From NCBI RefSeq assembly GCF_001613445.1, contig NZ_BDCJ01000005.1, positions 119,162 to 183,161 on the forward strand: a stretch of 64,000 nt of DNA, written 5' to 3'. The notes beneath the pieces were generated by a model, which ran no database searches, was not told the origin of the DNA, and was given only the letters and a program-made list of their open reading frames with translations. How positions within the stretch are numbered: the first letter of the stretch is position 1; every line of letters begins with the position of its first letter. The DNA comes from Nocardia grenadensis NBRC 108939. Lineage in GTDB: Bacteria > Actinomycetota > Actinomycetes > Mycobacteriales > Mycobacteriaceae. Below are positions 7,864-17,086 of the stretch, one piece after another. Both the position numbers and the translations under genes were made by a program.

Positions 7864-9203
7864 CCCGCGCTCCCACCGATCGGCGGCAGTTGCGGTAGCG
7901 GTTCGGCATAGAGCCATTCCTGCCACAGGGGCTGCATGGGCGTCACGCTGTAGTGGCCGACCAGGTCGGTGAACTCCTCGGTGGAGACCGAGGCGTGCCG
8001 GTGCCGTGCGGTCCAATCGCGGATGAGCCGGAAGAACGCGGTATCACCCAGCTCCAGCCGCAGTGCGTGGAGCGTGAGGGCACCGCGTTTGTAGACCCGG
8101 TCGTCGAACATCAACTCGGGTCCCGGATCACCGACCAGGATGTTCTGCGGTTCCCGGCGCAGGGTGTGCCAGGCCGCACGGGCGAGCTGATCGGCGCTGG
8201 GCCCATGCGCGGCCTCCGACCAGATCCACTCCGCGTAGCAGGCGAAACCCTCATGCAACCAGATATCGCACCAGTGCTGGATGGTGAGGCTGTTGCCGAA
8301 CCATTGGTGGGCGAGTTCGTGCGCCACCAGGCGTTCGGCGCCACGGCGGCCGTCGCAGTGGTTGGCGCCGAATATGGAGATGCCCTGCGCCTCGATCGGG
8401 ATCTCGAGTTCGTCCTCGGTGACCACGACCGAGTAGCTCCGGAACGGATACGGGCCGAACAGTTCGCTGAAGACCGACATCATCTCGGGTTGCCGGGCGA
8501 AATCGTGATCGAAGGCCGCGCGTAGCGGCGTGGGTATCACCGCGTGGATCGGGACGGGCGTGCGCCGGTCGGTGAGCTGGTGCCTGCGGTAGCGCCCGAT
8601 CTGGACGGTGGCCAGGTAGGTCGCCATCGGCTCGGTCTGTTCATAGACCCAGGTGGTCTGGCCGGCTTTGGTCTGCTTACCGATCAGTTCACCGTTGGCG
8701 AGGGTGAAGTACGGGGTATCGGTGGTGACGGCGATCCGGTAGCTCGCCTTGGAACTGGGATGGTCGTCGCAGGGGAACCAGGACGCGGCGCCGTTGGGCT
8801 GGCTGGCCACCAGTGCCCCCTCGGTGAGTTCTTCCCAGCCGACCTCACCCCAGGGCCCACGGACCGGTTTCGGCGCGCCGGCGTACTGCACGACCAGTTG
8901 CAGGATTCCGCCGGCGGGTATCCGCTCGCGCGGGGTGACGGTGAGTTTGCCGCGTTGATGGGTGTACTTACCGGCTTTGCCGCCGTTGATCAGAACCTTC
9001 GACACCGCCAGCGCCTGGGACAGGTCGAGCGAGAAGCGTGGGCGTTCGGCGGTGGCGACGGCGGTGATCACCGCCCGCCCGGCGAGCCGGTTACTGGCCA
9101 CCTTGTAGTTCAGGTCCAGCTCGTACCGTGATACCCGATAGCCCCTGTTCCCGTTCTGCGGTAGATAGTCGTCGATGGGCGCGTCGTAGAACCTGCTCCC
9201 CAT
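7848..9203 (-). CDS. M1-family zinc metallopeptidase paired with a Pls-type synthetase
   Basis: A 451-residue cytoplasmic M1 peptidase. The zinc site HELAHQWFG is at 295-303 with the third ligand Glu in LHEGFACYAEW (Glu318). The exopeptidase motif that is usually GAMEN reads IEAQG (270-274), so the pocket that binds the substrate amino terminus is altered. The chain is short for aminopeptidase N because the C-terminal helical domain is missing. Its ATG overlaps the stop of the upstream Pls-like synthetase gene by one base (TGATG). Epsilon-poly-lysine degrading enzymes of Streptomyces are M1 peptidases (from memory), so turnover or processing of the synthetase product is the leading hypothesis. 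Confidence 0.85.
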   Translation of the reverse strand: MGSRFYDAPIDDYLPQNGNRGYRVSRYELDLNYKVASNRLAGRAVITAVATAERPRFSLDLSQALAVSKVLINGGKAGKYTHQRGKLTVTPRERIPAGGILQLVVQYAGAPKPVRGPWGEVGWEELTEGALVASQPNGAASWFPCDDHPSSKASYRIAVTTDTPYFTLANGELIGKQTKAGQTTWVYEQTEPMATYLATVQIGRYRRHQLTDRRTPVPIHAVIPTPLRAAFDHDFARQPEMMSVFSELFGPYPFRSYSVVVTEDELEIPIEAQGISIFGANHCDGRRGAERLVAHELAHQWFGNSLTIQHWCDIWLHEGFACYAEWIWSEAAHGPSADQLARAAWHTLRREPQNILVGDPGPELMFDDRVYKRGALTLHALRLELGDTAFFRLIRDWTARHRHASVSTEEFTDLVGHYSVTPMQPLWQEWLYAEPLPQLPPIGGSAGQKTR

Positions 9204-12200
9204 CAGCTGTCCGTGTCCTCGTCGGATTCGGGGTCGGCCGCCGGGCCGGCCCAGGGTGCGATCGGGTTGCCCCACCATCTGGTGGAGGCCGGTACGGTAT
9301 CGCCGCGCATCACCAGGGAGGCCGGGCCCACTGTGGCGGCAGCGCCGAGGGTGGCGGCGGGCAGGGCGACGCAGTGCGGCCCGAGGGTGGCGCCGGGCTT
9401 CAGGGTCACGGTGTCCATGGCCATGATGCGGTCGTGGAACAGGTGGGTCTGCACGACGCAGCCGCGTTCCACGGTCGCGCCGTCACCGAGTGTCACCAGA
9501 TCTGCCTCCGGAAGCCAATAGGACTCGCACCATACCCCGCGACCGATCGTCGCGCCGAGCGCGCGCAACCAGAGGTTCAGTACGGGCGTACCGGTCGCCG
9601 CGCGCGCGAACCAGGGCGCCGCGACGGTTTCCACGAACGCGTCCGATACCTCGTTACGCCAGACGAACGAACTCCACAGCGGATGCTCACCGGTGCGGAT
9701 CCGCCCGACCAGCACCCATTTCGCGGTGACCGCGCTCGCGCAGGCCACCGCGCCCGCGACCATCAGCACCACCCCGGACAGCAGCGCCGCCGCCGGATAG
9801 CCGAAACGGTCGGCCAGCCGGGCCAGCGCCAGCAGGACACCGAGGCCGATGGCGAAGGTCACCACGACCGCGGCGAGGCGGCAGGTCTCGAACGCGGCCC
9901 GGAAGACGCGCAGCCGCAGTGGCGGATCGAAGGTGCGGTCGGTATCTGCGGTACCCGCGGCCCGGCGCAACCGGACCGGCGGGCTGCCCAGCCAGGACGA
10001 GCCGGCCTTCGCCTTGGTCGGCGCCGCCGACAGCACCGCGACCAGCCCGTTCTTCGGCACCCGCCGGCCGGGCGCGGCCATACCGGAGTTTCCGAGGAAC
10101 GCGCGTTTGCCCACCTTCGCCTCGCCGATTCGCAACCAGCCGCCGCCGAGCTCGTAACCGGCGACCATGGTGTCGTCGGCCAGGAAGGCACCGTCGGCGA
10201 CGGTGGTGAACTTGGGCAGCAGCAGCACCGTGGACGCCTCGACCCGTTTGCCGACCTTCGCGCCGAGCAGGCGCAGCCAGATCGGGGTGAGCAGCGAGGC
10301 GTAGAGGGGGAACAGGAAGGTGCGGGCGGAGTCCAGCAGGCGTTCGGTGGCCCAGACCTGCCAGCCGACCCGGCTGCGTACCGGGTGGTAGCCCTCGGTG
10401 AGTCCGATACTGAGCAGCCGGACGGCCACGACGGTCGTGACGGCGTAGACCACCAGACTGGACATGGTGGCGACGGGTAGCCAGAGGAAGGCGGGCAGCA
10501 GGGCGTCCGCGAAATCCGTGGTGTCCCGGATACCCCAGGCGATCACGGCCAGGCCCGCCGCGAGCCCGAACAGCGGCAGCGCCCCCAGGGCCAGCGATCC
10601 GATCCCGAAGGCCGGTACCCAGTGGACCGCTCGCTCCGGCGTCTCCGCGGGCCAGCGGTGCCGGGCCTTCCCGACCTTCACCGCCGGTGACCCCGCCCAT
10701 TCCTGACCGGCCTTCACCTTCCCGGACACCGCCGACCCCGCGGCGATCTCGGCGTCGCGGCCGATCCGGGTTCCGGGCAGCAGCACCGAGCGGGCACCCA
10801 CCACCGCGCCCCGGCCGACCACGATCGAACCGATGTGCACGGTATCGCCGTCGATCCAGTAGCCGGACAGATCTACCTCGGGTTCGACACTGCACCCGTC
10901 ACGCAGTTCGAGCATGCCGGTCACCGGGGGCAGCGTGTGCAGATCGACGCCCTTACCCACCTTCGCGCCGAGGGCGCGCGCGAACGGCACCATCCACGGT
11001 GCTCCAGAGAGGTTCTCCGCGCCGCTGGCCTCCGCCAACCGGACCGCCGCCCACAGTCGCAGATGTACCGAACCGCCGCGCGGGTAACTGCCCGGCCGCA
11101 CACCCGCGAGCAGGGTCCGGGCGCCCCCCACACAGATCGCCATCCGGCCTAGCGGAGTGATGAAGATTCCGAACAGCAGCGCGGTCCACCACCACGACAG
11201 GCGCGGAAGCCAGGGCAGCAGTTCGAACCACGCGGCCACCCCCGAGGCGACGGCCAGCCAGGTGATCCATTGCAGGCCGGTGAGCGTCGCCAGGGCCACG
11301 GTGGCCAGTACCTGGATCCACTGGGCCGACGGTGGGGTGGGGCGGACCGGGCGCATCTGCGCGGCGGCGGCCGGGGCGCTCTGGTCGAGTAGTTCGGTGA
11401 GCGCGCCGAGGCGAGGGTGGTCGTATACATCGGCCACCGTGACCAGCGGGTATCGCACCCGCAGCTCGGTGACAAGTTGCGCCGCCGACAGCGAGCCGCC
11501 GCCGAGCGCGAAGAAATCGGCATCGGCGCCGGTGATCTCGGCGCCCAGGACATCGGTCCACAGCTGCGCGACCCAGGCGGCGGTACCGGTGAGTCCGTGA
11601 TCGATTCCGCTGCCGACGTCGGCGAGGGGCCAGGGCAGCGCGTTCCGGTCGACCTTGCCCGAGGTGCGGGTCGGCAACTCCGGCACGACCACCAGCCGGG
11701 GGATCAGCGGGGCCGGCAGCTGCCCGGCGAGCCGGGCGCGGGCCGCGGCCAGGTCGTAGTCCGCGGCGACACCGGTGAGATAGCCGATCAGGACCGGCGC
11801 ACCGGTCGCTGTGGCCCGCACCGCGGCGGCCGCCCCACCGACTCCGGGGAGATGCTGGAGCGCGTTGTCGATCTCGCCGAGTTCGATGCGGCGGCCGCCG
11901 ATCTTCACCTGATCATCGGCCCGGCCGAGGAAGATCAGCCCCGCCTCCTCGTTACGGACCAGGTCGCCGCTGCGGTAGGCGCGGTCCCAGCCCAGCGTGG
12001 GCAGGGGCGCGTACTTCTCGGCGTCCTTCGCCGGATCGAGATAGCGGGCCAGTCCGACGCCGCCGATCACCAATTCACCGGTCTCGCCCTCGCCGACCGG
12101 TACACCGTCGACGTCGACCACGACCAGATCCCACCCGTCCAGCGGGAGACCGATACGCACCGGCCCGGTGCCGTCCAGCAGTGCGGCGCAGGCGACCACG

Positions 12201-13159
12201 GTGGCCTCGGTGGGGCCGTAGGTGTTCCACACCTCACGGTCGGGGTCGGCGAGACGTTCGGCCAGTTCCGGGGGCACCGCCTCGCCGCCGAAGATGAACA
12301 ACCGGACCGATTCCAGGGCCTCGGCGGGCCAGGTCGCGGCCAGGGTCGGGACGGTGGACACCACGGTGATGCCCTGCCGGACCAGCCACGGGCCGAGATC
12401 GGCGCCGGTGCGGACCAGCGCGCGCGGTGCGGGCACCAGACAGGCGCCGTGTCGCCAGGCCAGCCACATCTCCTCACAGGAGGCGTCGAAAGCGACCGAG
12501 AGTCCGGCCAGGACGCGGTCGCCGGGTCCGAGCGGCGCGTTCTGGAGGAACATGCGGGCCTCGGCATCGACGAAAGCGGCCGCGTTGCGATGGGTCACCG
12601 CGACACCCTTGGGAGTGCCCGTGGAACCCGAGGTGAAGATGATCCAGGCATCGTCGTCGACCGTGGGTGCCGGCTCGACGGCCTCGCCGCCTTCCGCCGG
12701 GTCCGGGCGCCCGGGTACCGGCCGGATGCCGTCGGCCGTCACCACGGCCGTCACCCGGGCCTCGGTGAAGACCAGGTCGGCCCGCTCCTCGGGATCGTCG
12801 GCGTCCACCGGGACGTAGGCGGCACCGGCGTGCAACACCGCCAGGATGGTGAGGTAGAGCTCCCAGGTGCCCGAGGGCATCCGCACACCCACCCGGTCGC
12901 CCCGGCGCACCCCGGCGGCGGCCAGGTCCCGGACCGAGTTCTCGATCTCGGTGCGCACTTCCGCGTAGGTGAGGGTGCGGTCCGCCGTGGCGATGGCGGG
13001 GGCATCGGGATACGCGGCGGCCGTCTCGGTGACGATATCGACCAGGGTGCGCGCCGGCGGCGCCGCCTCGGCCCGCCGTAGCGCGCTCTCCGCGTCCACC
13101 TGCGTCCGCATCAGTCCGGCCCACCTTCCATCGCCCAGCCGACGGACTGGTTCTCTCAT
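9203..13159 (-). CDS. Pls/PosA-family single-module non-ribosomal peptide synthetase
   Basis: About 1318 residues, close to the roughly 1319 of Streptomyces epsilon-poly-L-lysine synthetase (from memory). An adenylation domain (about 30-530) holds IIFTSGSTGTPKGVAVTH, NTYGPTEATVV, YRSGDLV and RTSGKVDRNALP. A carrier domain has FFALGGGSLSAAQ (about 553). Three pairs of membrane helices alternate with three left-handed beta-helix blocks, each opening with LGAKVGK or LGATIGR (about 730, 968, 1200), the tandem C1-C3 layout of Pls. There is no condensation or thioesterase domain. Aligned by eye to GrsA, the pocket code reads D-A-E-S-I-G-T-V-V, lysine-like. GTG/ATG alternatives exist at 13180 and 13111; 13159 matches family length best. 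Confidence 0.88.
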   Translation of the reverse strand: MREPVRRLGDGRWAGLMRTQVDAESALRRAEAAPPARTLVDIVTETAAAYPDAPAIATADRTLTYAEVRTEIENSVRDLAAAGVRRGDRVGVRMPSGTWELYLTILAVLHAGAAYVPVDADDPEERADLVFTEARVTAVVTADGIRPVPGRPDPAEGGEAVEPAPTVDDDAWIIFTSGSTGTPKGVAVTHRNAAAFVDAEARMFLQNAPLGPGDRVLAGLSVAFDASCEEMWLAWRHGACLVPAPRALVRTGADLGPWLVRQGITVVSTVPTLAATWPAEALESVRLFIFGGEAVPPELAERLADPDREVWNTYGPTEATVVACAALLDGTGPVRIGLPLDGWDLVVVDVDGVPVGEGETGELVIGGVGLARYLDPAKDAEKYAPLPTLGWDRAYRSGDLVRNEEAGLIFLGRADDQVKIGGRRIELGEIDNALQHLPGVGGAAAAVRATATGAPVLIGYLTGVAADYDLAAARARLAGQLPAPLIPRLVVVPELPTRTSGKVDRNALPWPLADVGSGIDHGLTGTAAWVAQLWTDVLGAEITGADADFFALGGGSLSAAQLVTELRVRYPLVTVADVYDHPRLGALTELLDQSAPAAAAQMRPVRPTPPSAQWIQVLATVALATLTGLQWITWLAVASGVAAWFELLPWLPRLSWWWTALLFGIFITPLGRMAICVGGARTLLAGVRPGSYPRGGSVHLRLWAAVRLAEASGAENLSGAPWMVPFARALGAKVGKGVDLHTLPPVTGMLELRDGCSVEPEVDLSGYWIDGDTVHIGSIVVGRGAVVGARSVLLPGTRIGRDAEIAAGSAVSGKVKAGQEWAGSPAVKVGKARHRWPAETPERAVHWVPAFGIGSLALGALPLFGLAAGLAVIAWGIRDTTDFADALLPAFLWLPVATMSSLVVYAVTTVVAVRLLSIGLTEGYHPVRSRVGWQVWATERLLDSARTFLFPLYASLLTPIWLRLLGAKVGKRVEASTVLLLPKFTTVADGAFLADDTMVAGYELGGGWLRIGEAKVGKRAFLGNSGMAAPGRRVPKNGLVAVLSAAPTKAKAGSSWLGSPPVRLRRAAGTADTDRTFDPPLRLRVFRAAFETCRLAAVVVTFAIGLGVLLALARLADRFGYPAAALLSGVVLMVAGAVACASAVTAKWVLVGRIRTGEHPLWSSFVWRNEVSDAFVETVAAPWFARAATGTPVLNLWLRALGATIGRGVWCESYWLPEADLVTLGDGATVERGCVVQTHLFHDRIMAMDTVTLKPGATLGPHCVALPAATLGAAATVGPASLVMRGDTVPASTRWWGNPIAPWAGPAADPESDEDTDS

Positions 13160-13247
13160 ACGAGGGTTACCGCACGGCAAACAGCGGTCGACCGGGTGAA
13201 CAGATTACTCGGCCACGGGTAACACCCGATGTCAGCGGGCGGGGCCG

Positions 13248-13808
13248 CTATTCCACGTCGTCGGCGAGCAGGGTCGGCCGGTAGTACCGGCCGTTGTAAT
13301 AGAGCAGGGGAGCCGCGGCCGCTTCGTCGCCGGTGTCGTCGTGCACCCGGACCACCCGGCCGACCACGAAGGTGTGATCGCCGATCGGGATGAGCTGCTC
13401 CACGGTGGTGCGCAACCACAGCGGGGTGCCGTGCAGAACCGGTTCGCCGGTGTCCAGCGCACTCCACAGGCCGGGATCGGTGAACCGGTGCGCGGCGGTC
13501 CGGGCGAAACGCTGGGCCAGGTGGCGCTGGTGTTCGCCGAGGAAATGGATCACCACGGACTCGGCGGCGGTCAGCGCCTCCAGGCTGGACGACGTGTGGC
13601 TGATGTTGAACGAGACGAGTGGCGGGTCGAGGGACAGCGAGGCGAACGAGGTCGCCGTGAAACCGACCGGACCGGTGGCCGAGCCGAGCGTCACGATGGT
13701 GACGCCGGACGGATAGTGGCGCATCGAGGCGCGGTACTGCTCGGCGGTGATACCGCTGAGGTCGTCGGGGATCCGGATTCCGGTATCGGGCCGTGGTGCT
13801 TCGGTCAC
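13248..13808 (-). CDS. Flavin reductase domain protein
   Basis: A 186-residue flavin-reductase-like protein: [17 protein letters not shown] near the N-terminus, then [20 protein letters not shown], the FMN-binding stretch of two-component monooxygenase reductases, and a C-terminal [12 protein letters not shown]. It would reduce FMN or FAD with NAD(P)H and pass it to a partner oxygenase, but no partner is adjacent. GTG 13808 is preferred because TAGCGT lies seven bases upstream, as in leaderless genes; GTG 13856 is possible. It lies about 90 bases upstream of the Pls-like gene on the same strand, so they may share a transcript. Confidence 0.8.
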   Translation of the reverse strand: MTEAPRPDTGIRIPDDLSGITAEQYRASMRHYPSGVTIVTLGSATGPVGFTATSFASLSLDPPLVSFNISHTSSSLEALTAAESVVIHFLGEHQRHLAQRFARTAAHRFTDPGLWSALDTGEPVLHGTPLWLRTTVEQLIPIGDHTFVVGRVVRVHDDTGDEAAAAPLLYYNGRYYRPTLLADDVE

Positions 13809-13880
13809 CTCGCCGACGCTACGCCCGGAACGGCACGGCGCGGCGAGCTGGTCCACTGTCCGGGAAGGTGGTGAGCGAGG

Positions 13881-14354
13881 TCAATCCAGGTCGAGGGACA
13901 GTCCCGCGGTGATCCGCAACAGTTCGGTGTACGAGGTACGGAAGACGGTCCCCGGGCTGCCACCGGCGGCCCACAGTTCGCGATGACCGGATAGTCGCGA
14001 ATCCACCCAGGTGGGCAGATTCGCCGGATGACCGACGGGCGCCACACTGCCCGGCAGCTGGCCGGTGTAGCGCATCACCAGGTGGGGTGGCGCGGGAATG
14101 AGCGCGCCCTCGAGGCGCACGCCGGTACGTTCCGGATCCACCCGGTGCGCGGCCGAGACCAGCAGCAGGATCGGCTCGTCACCCAGTAGGAAGACCTCCG
14201 AATGCACGAGCGCTCCGAGGTCCACCTCCATCGCCTCGGCGGTCTCCGCGGGACCGGTCGCCGATTCCGGCGCGGTGACGATCAGCCCGTGGTGGCCACG
14301 GGCGATCAGAGTATCCGAGACCCGGCAGGTTATCTGTGGAAGCGACCTGCGCAT
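13881..14354 (-). CDS. YbaK/EbsC-family (aminoacyl-tRNA deacylase-like) protein
   Basis: A 157-residue protein of the YbaK/ProX editing-domain fold. Visible family features are the TGQLPGSVAPVGHPANLPTW segment (about 95-114), which matches the TG-x-PG-x-V-P-G region, and the terminal GTVFRTSYTELLRIT. Family members hydrolyse mischarged aminoacyl-tRNAs. The usual KSLVF motif, whose lysine is catalytically important, is replaced by VHSEVFLL, so activity is doubtful or the substrate differs. ATG 14354 has a TACCCT box six bases upstream, predicting a leaderless message; the divergent crotonase gene has the same arrangement. Confidence 0.75.
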   Translation of the reverse strand: MRRSLPQITCRVSDTLIARGHHGLIVTAPESATGPAETAEAMEVDLGALVHSEVFLLGDEPILLLVSAAHRVDPERTGVRLEGALIPAPPHLVMRYTGQLPGSVAPVGHPANLPTWVDSRLSGHRELWAAGGSPGTVFRTSYTELLRITAGLSLDLD

Positions 14355-14502
14355 GGGCACAGGGTAGAGCGAGACGCAGCGTCCCGCGTGGCTTTCCGCC
14401 ACTCACCGGACGAGGCCGTTCGCCGGCCGGGACGATCTCGTGCACCGGAGCCGGTCCGGTGGGCGGCGCCCGCCGCCCGCTGCGCCCCCTTAGGCTGGGC
14501 AG

Positions 14503-15324
14503 ATGACAGATTGGCAGGCTTTCACCGTCGAGACCGACGATCACGTCGCCCGGGTGACCCTCACCGGACCGGGTAAGGGCAATGCGATGGGCCCGGATTT
14601 CTGGCGGGAACTGCCGGAGATCTTTCACGGCCTCGACGCCGACCCCGAGATCCGCGCCGTCGTGCTCACCGGCTCCGGGAAACACTTCTCCTACGGCCTG
14701 GATCTGCCCGCGATGAGTGGCACCTTCGGCCCGCTGATGGCCGACCGCGCGCTCGCCGCCCCGCGGACCGATTTCCTCGCCGATATCCGGCGCCTGCAGG
14801 CCTCGATCACCGCCGTCGCCGAATGCCGCAAACCGGTGATCGCCGCGGTTTCCGGCTGGTGCATCGGCGGCGGCCTGGACCTGATCGCCGCCGCCGATAT
14901 CCGCTACGCCAGCGCGGAAGCCAAATTCAGTCTGCGGGAGGCGAAGGTCGCCATCGTCGCCGACGTGGGTTCGCTCCAGCGGTTGCCCGGGATCATCTCG
15001 GAGGGCCACCTGCGTGAACTGGCCTTCACGGCCAAGGACATCGACGCGACCCGGGCGGAGAAGATCGGCCTGGTCAACGATGTCTTCGCCGATCAGGAGG
15101 CGGTACTGGAAGCAGCCCACGCCACCGCCCGCGAAATCGCCGCCAACCCGCCGCTGGTGGTGCAGGGCGTGAAGGATGTGCTGGGACAACGGAACTCCGC
15201 CGCGGTCGCCGAGGGCCTGCGCTACGTCTCGGCCTGGAACGCCGCCTTCCTGCCGTCCGAGGACCTGACCGAAGCCATCCAGGCGGTCTTCGAGAAGCGG
15301 ACCCCGGAGTACAAGGGGCGCTGA
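14503..15324 (+). CDS. Crotonase family protein, predicted dienoyl-CoA isomerase
   Basis: A 273-residue enoyl-CoA hydratase/isomerase. Oxyanion-hole segments are KHFSYGLDLPAM (about 63-74) and SGWCIGGGLDLIA (about 118-130). The active-site stretch E-A-K-V-A-I-V-A-D-V-G-S-L-Q-R-L-P keeps a Glu and an Asp eight residues apart, the acid pair of delta3,5-delta2,4-dienoyl-CoA isomerases such as ECH1, rather than the two Glu of true hydratases. Role: beta-oxidation of polyunsaturated fatty acids (inferred). TAGGCT sits exactly six bases before the ATG, predicting a leaderless transcript. Transcribed alone. Confidence 0.85.
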   Translation: MTDWQAFTVETDDHVARVTLTGPGKGNAMGPDFWRELPEIFHGLDADPEIRAVVLTGSGKHFSYGLDLPAMSGTFGPLMADRALAAPRTDFLADIRRLQASITAVAECRKPVIAAVSGWCIGGGLDLIAAADIRYASAEAKFSLREAKVAIVADVGSLQRLPGIISEGHLRELAFTAKDIDATRAEKIGLVNDVFADQEAVLEAAHATAREIAANPPLVVQGVKDVLGQRNSAAVAEGLRYVSAWNAAFLPSEDLTEAIQAVFEKRTPEYKGR

Positions 15325-15380
15325 ACGCCGCGACTCGGCGGGCCTCGAACCGAGGTCCGCCGTATCCGGCATATACCGGG

Positions 15381-16547
15381 TCAAGAGCGGGCGAAGGGCC
15401 CCGGAGCGGTGAATACCCGTTCGGCGAAGCGTTCGCCGATGCGGAGATGGGTGGCGGCATCGGGGTGTAGCCGATCGGGGAGTGGCCGCTCGGCGAAATC
15501 CGCCGCGCCGTACAGGTCCAGTCCGTCGAGGTAATGCAGGTTCGGATCCTCGACGGCCCGCTGTTCCACGATGCGCGCGAGTTCGGTACGCATCCGGACC
15601 AGCGTCAGCCGGGTGGGATCGTCCGGGTCGCCGTCGGCGCGGAACAGCACTCTGCTGTCGACGACTTCCGGAGAGCAGGGGCCGGGGGTGTGCTCGTGGA
15701 TGGGGCACAGAACCGCCGAGACGACCAGCAGCGGCGTGGTGGGGTGACCGTCGCGGACGGTGTCGAGGAAACCATGCACCGCGGAGGTGAACGCGCGCGA
15801 CCGCATGGCGTCGGCGTTGACCAGGTTGATGCCGATCGCCAGGCTGATCACATCGGCCGGGACGTCGCGGATGGTGCGGGCGGCGAACTGGTCGAGCAGG
15901 GCGTTACCGCGGAGACCGAGGTTGAGTACGTCCACGTCGGCGGCGCGGGCGGCGGTGGCGACCCAGGTCCCGGTGGGGCGGTCGGCATTGGAGCCGTGGC
16001 TGATCGAGCTGCCGTAGTGCACCCAGGTGCGGTCCCGTGCCGGTGCGGGTTCGATCGGCGCGTCGGTGCGCAGCGCGATCAATTCGAGGGACTCGGTGTG
16101 CGGCAACCAGATCTCGACGGTCTTCGGCCCCGCGGGCAGGTTCGCGAAACGCACCGTGCCCGCCGGACCGTGGTCGGTATCGATGGCTCCGCTGGTGGCG
16201 TCGATCCGATGCGTGATGCCGGTGGGAATGCTCGCCGCCCCGGACAGTCGGCCGTCCACCAGGATCTCGAATACCCCGTGCGGCAGCGCGAGCCCATTGG
16301 TGAAGACGACGCGGGTAGGCAGGGCCTCCAGTTCGACGACGGTGGCCTCGCTGCGGAACACTATGCGCGCGCCGGTGGGTTGGGCCTCTACCATCGTCAA
16401 GAAGGAGTCCTCGAACCGGCGGCGCGCGGAGGCGGGGAACCGGTGCGGTACGACGCCGTGCGCGGCCGGCTCGAGCTCGAGTGCGCCGCGCACCAGGCGG
16501 TGGTCGATCGGGGTGATCATCAGCTCGCCGTGTCCGGACTCATCCAT
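15381..16547 (-). CDS. SGNH/GDSL hydrolase with N-terminal beta-sandwich domain
   Basis: A 388-residue esterase of the SGNH superfamily. The first 160 residues form a beta-rich region (jelly-roll-like, with AGTVRFANLPAGPKTVEIWL). The hydrolase core has block I VHYGSSISHGSNA (nucleophile Ser near 172), block II LGLRGNALLD (Gly), block III AIGINLVNAD (Asn near 223) and block V DRLHPDAATH (Asp and His near 362-365), so all catalytic positions are present. No signal peptide is seen. The family removes acyl groups from sugars or lipids; substrate unknown. It is transcribed alone; a structured repeat element lies upstream of its promoter. Confidence 0.83.
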   Translation of the reverse strand: MDESGHGELMITPIDHRLVRGALELEPAAHGVVPHRFPASARRRFEDSFLTMVEAQPTGARIVFRSEATVVELEALPTRVVFTNGLALPHGVFEILVDGRLSGAASIPTGITHRIDATSGAIDTDHGPAGTVRFANLPAGPKTVEIWLPHTESLELIALRTDAPIEPAPARDRTWVHYGSSISHGSNADRPTGTWVATAARAADVDVLNLGLRGNALLDQFAARTIRDVPADVISLAIGINLVNADAMRSRAFTSAVHGFLDTVRDGHPTTPLLVVSAVLCPIHEHTPGPCSPEVVDSRVLFRADGDPDDPTRLTLVRMRTELARIVEQRAVEDPNLHYLDGLDLYGAADFAERPLPDRLHPDAATHLRIGERFAERVFTAPGPFARS

Positions 16548-16658
16548 GCGAGTGAGCCTCTCATCGCCGCCCGGACGCCGTCCAATGAACTCGGCCAGGA
16601 CAAAGAACCTACGCGGGCAAGCCCCACCCCACCCCAGCCGAGACGGCTCGAGTCTCGA

Positions 16659-16910
16659 GTCGAGTCGGCATGCGAGCCCGACATCGAATGCCGACGTAAC
16701 CGCATGTGTCGAGTGTTGCGAGACACCTCAAAGGGTTGAGGCCCGTCTCGCCGTTTCGGCCTCGAAAGCGCATGAGCCGAAAGCTCGAGTCTCGAGGCCG
16801 AAACGGCGAGACCGAGGGGGCCTCAACCCCGCGCGCGCCAGCGCGTCAAAACACAGCACCTTCGCGAGCAAGCTCACTTCCCCACCTTCGCGAGTGAGCC
16901 TGCCTCCAGC
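16659..16910 (+). repeat. Structured non-coding repeat element, copy A
   Basis: This segment in the 540-base gap 16548-17086 is homologous to 57456-57745. It contains an exact 20-base inverted repeat (16745-16764 with 16793-16812, arm starting GTCTCGCCGTTTCGGCC), a GC-box region GGGGGCCTC-ACCCCGCGCGCGCC, and short degenerate direct repeats around CACCTTCGCGAG. The identical blocks are conserved on the strand shown but have no open frame with a start site. The remaining gap sequence (16548-16658 and 16911-17086) holds no gene that I can support; repeats of TTCGCGAG continue to about 16970. Function unknown. Confidence 0.7.
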
Positions 16911-17086
16911 CTTTACGGACAGCCCCGTCCTCGCTACGGATGTGCCACCCGCCTTTCGCGAGCGAGCGTGCCACCCCACCCCTGATGGGGCGTGCCGCTC
17001 ACCCCGTGAGCAGAACCCCTGTGCCCGACAGGGCATCACCGACCTCATGATCCAAGCCGGCTCGCAGGAGTTCCGCCCGCTGAGCC

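Noticed and set aside
9128..10480. Long plus-strand open frames over the Pls-like gene (also 11417-13081)
   Set aside because: They are high-GC shadows of the minus-strand synthetase, full of Arg/Gly/Pro, with no family pattern and no ribosome site.
16861..16975. CRISPR array from repeated TTCGCGAG units
   Set aside because: Units are short, degenerate and irregularly spaced; no cas genes in the window.
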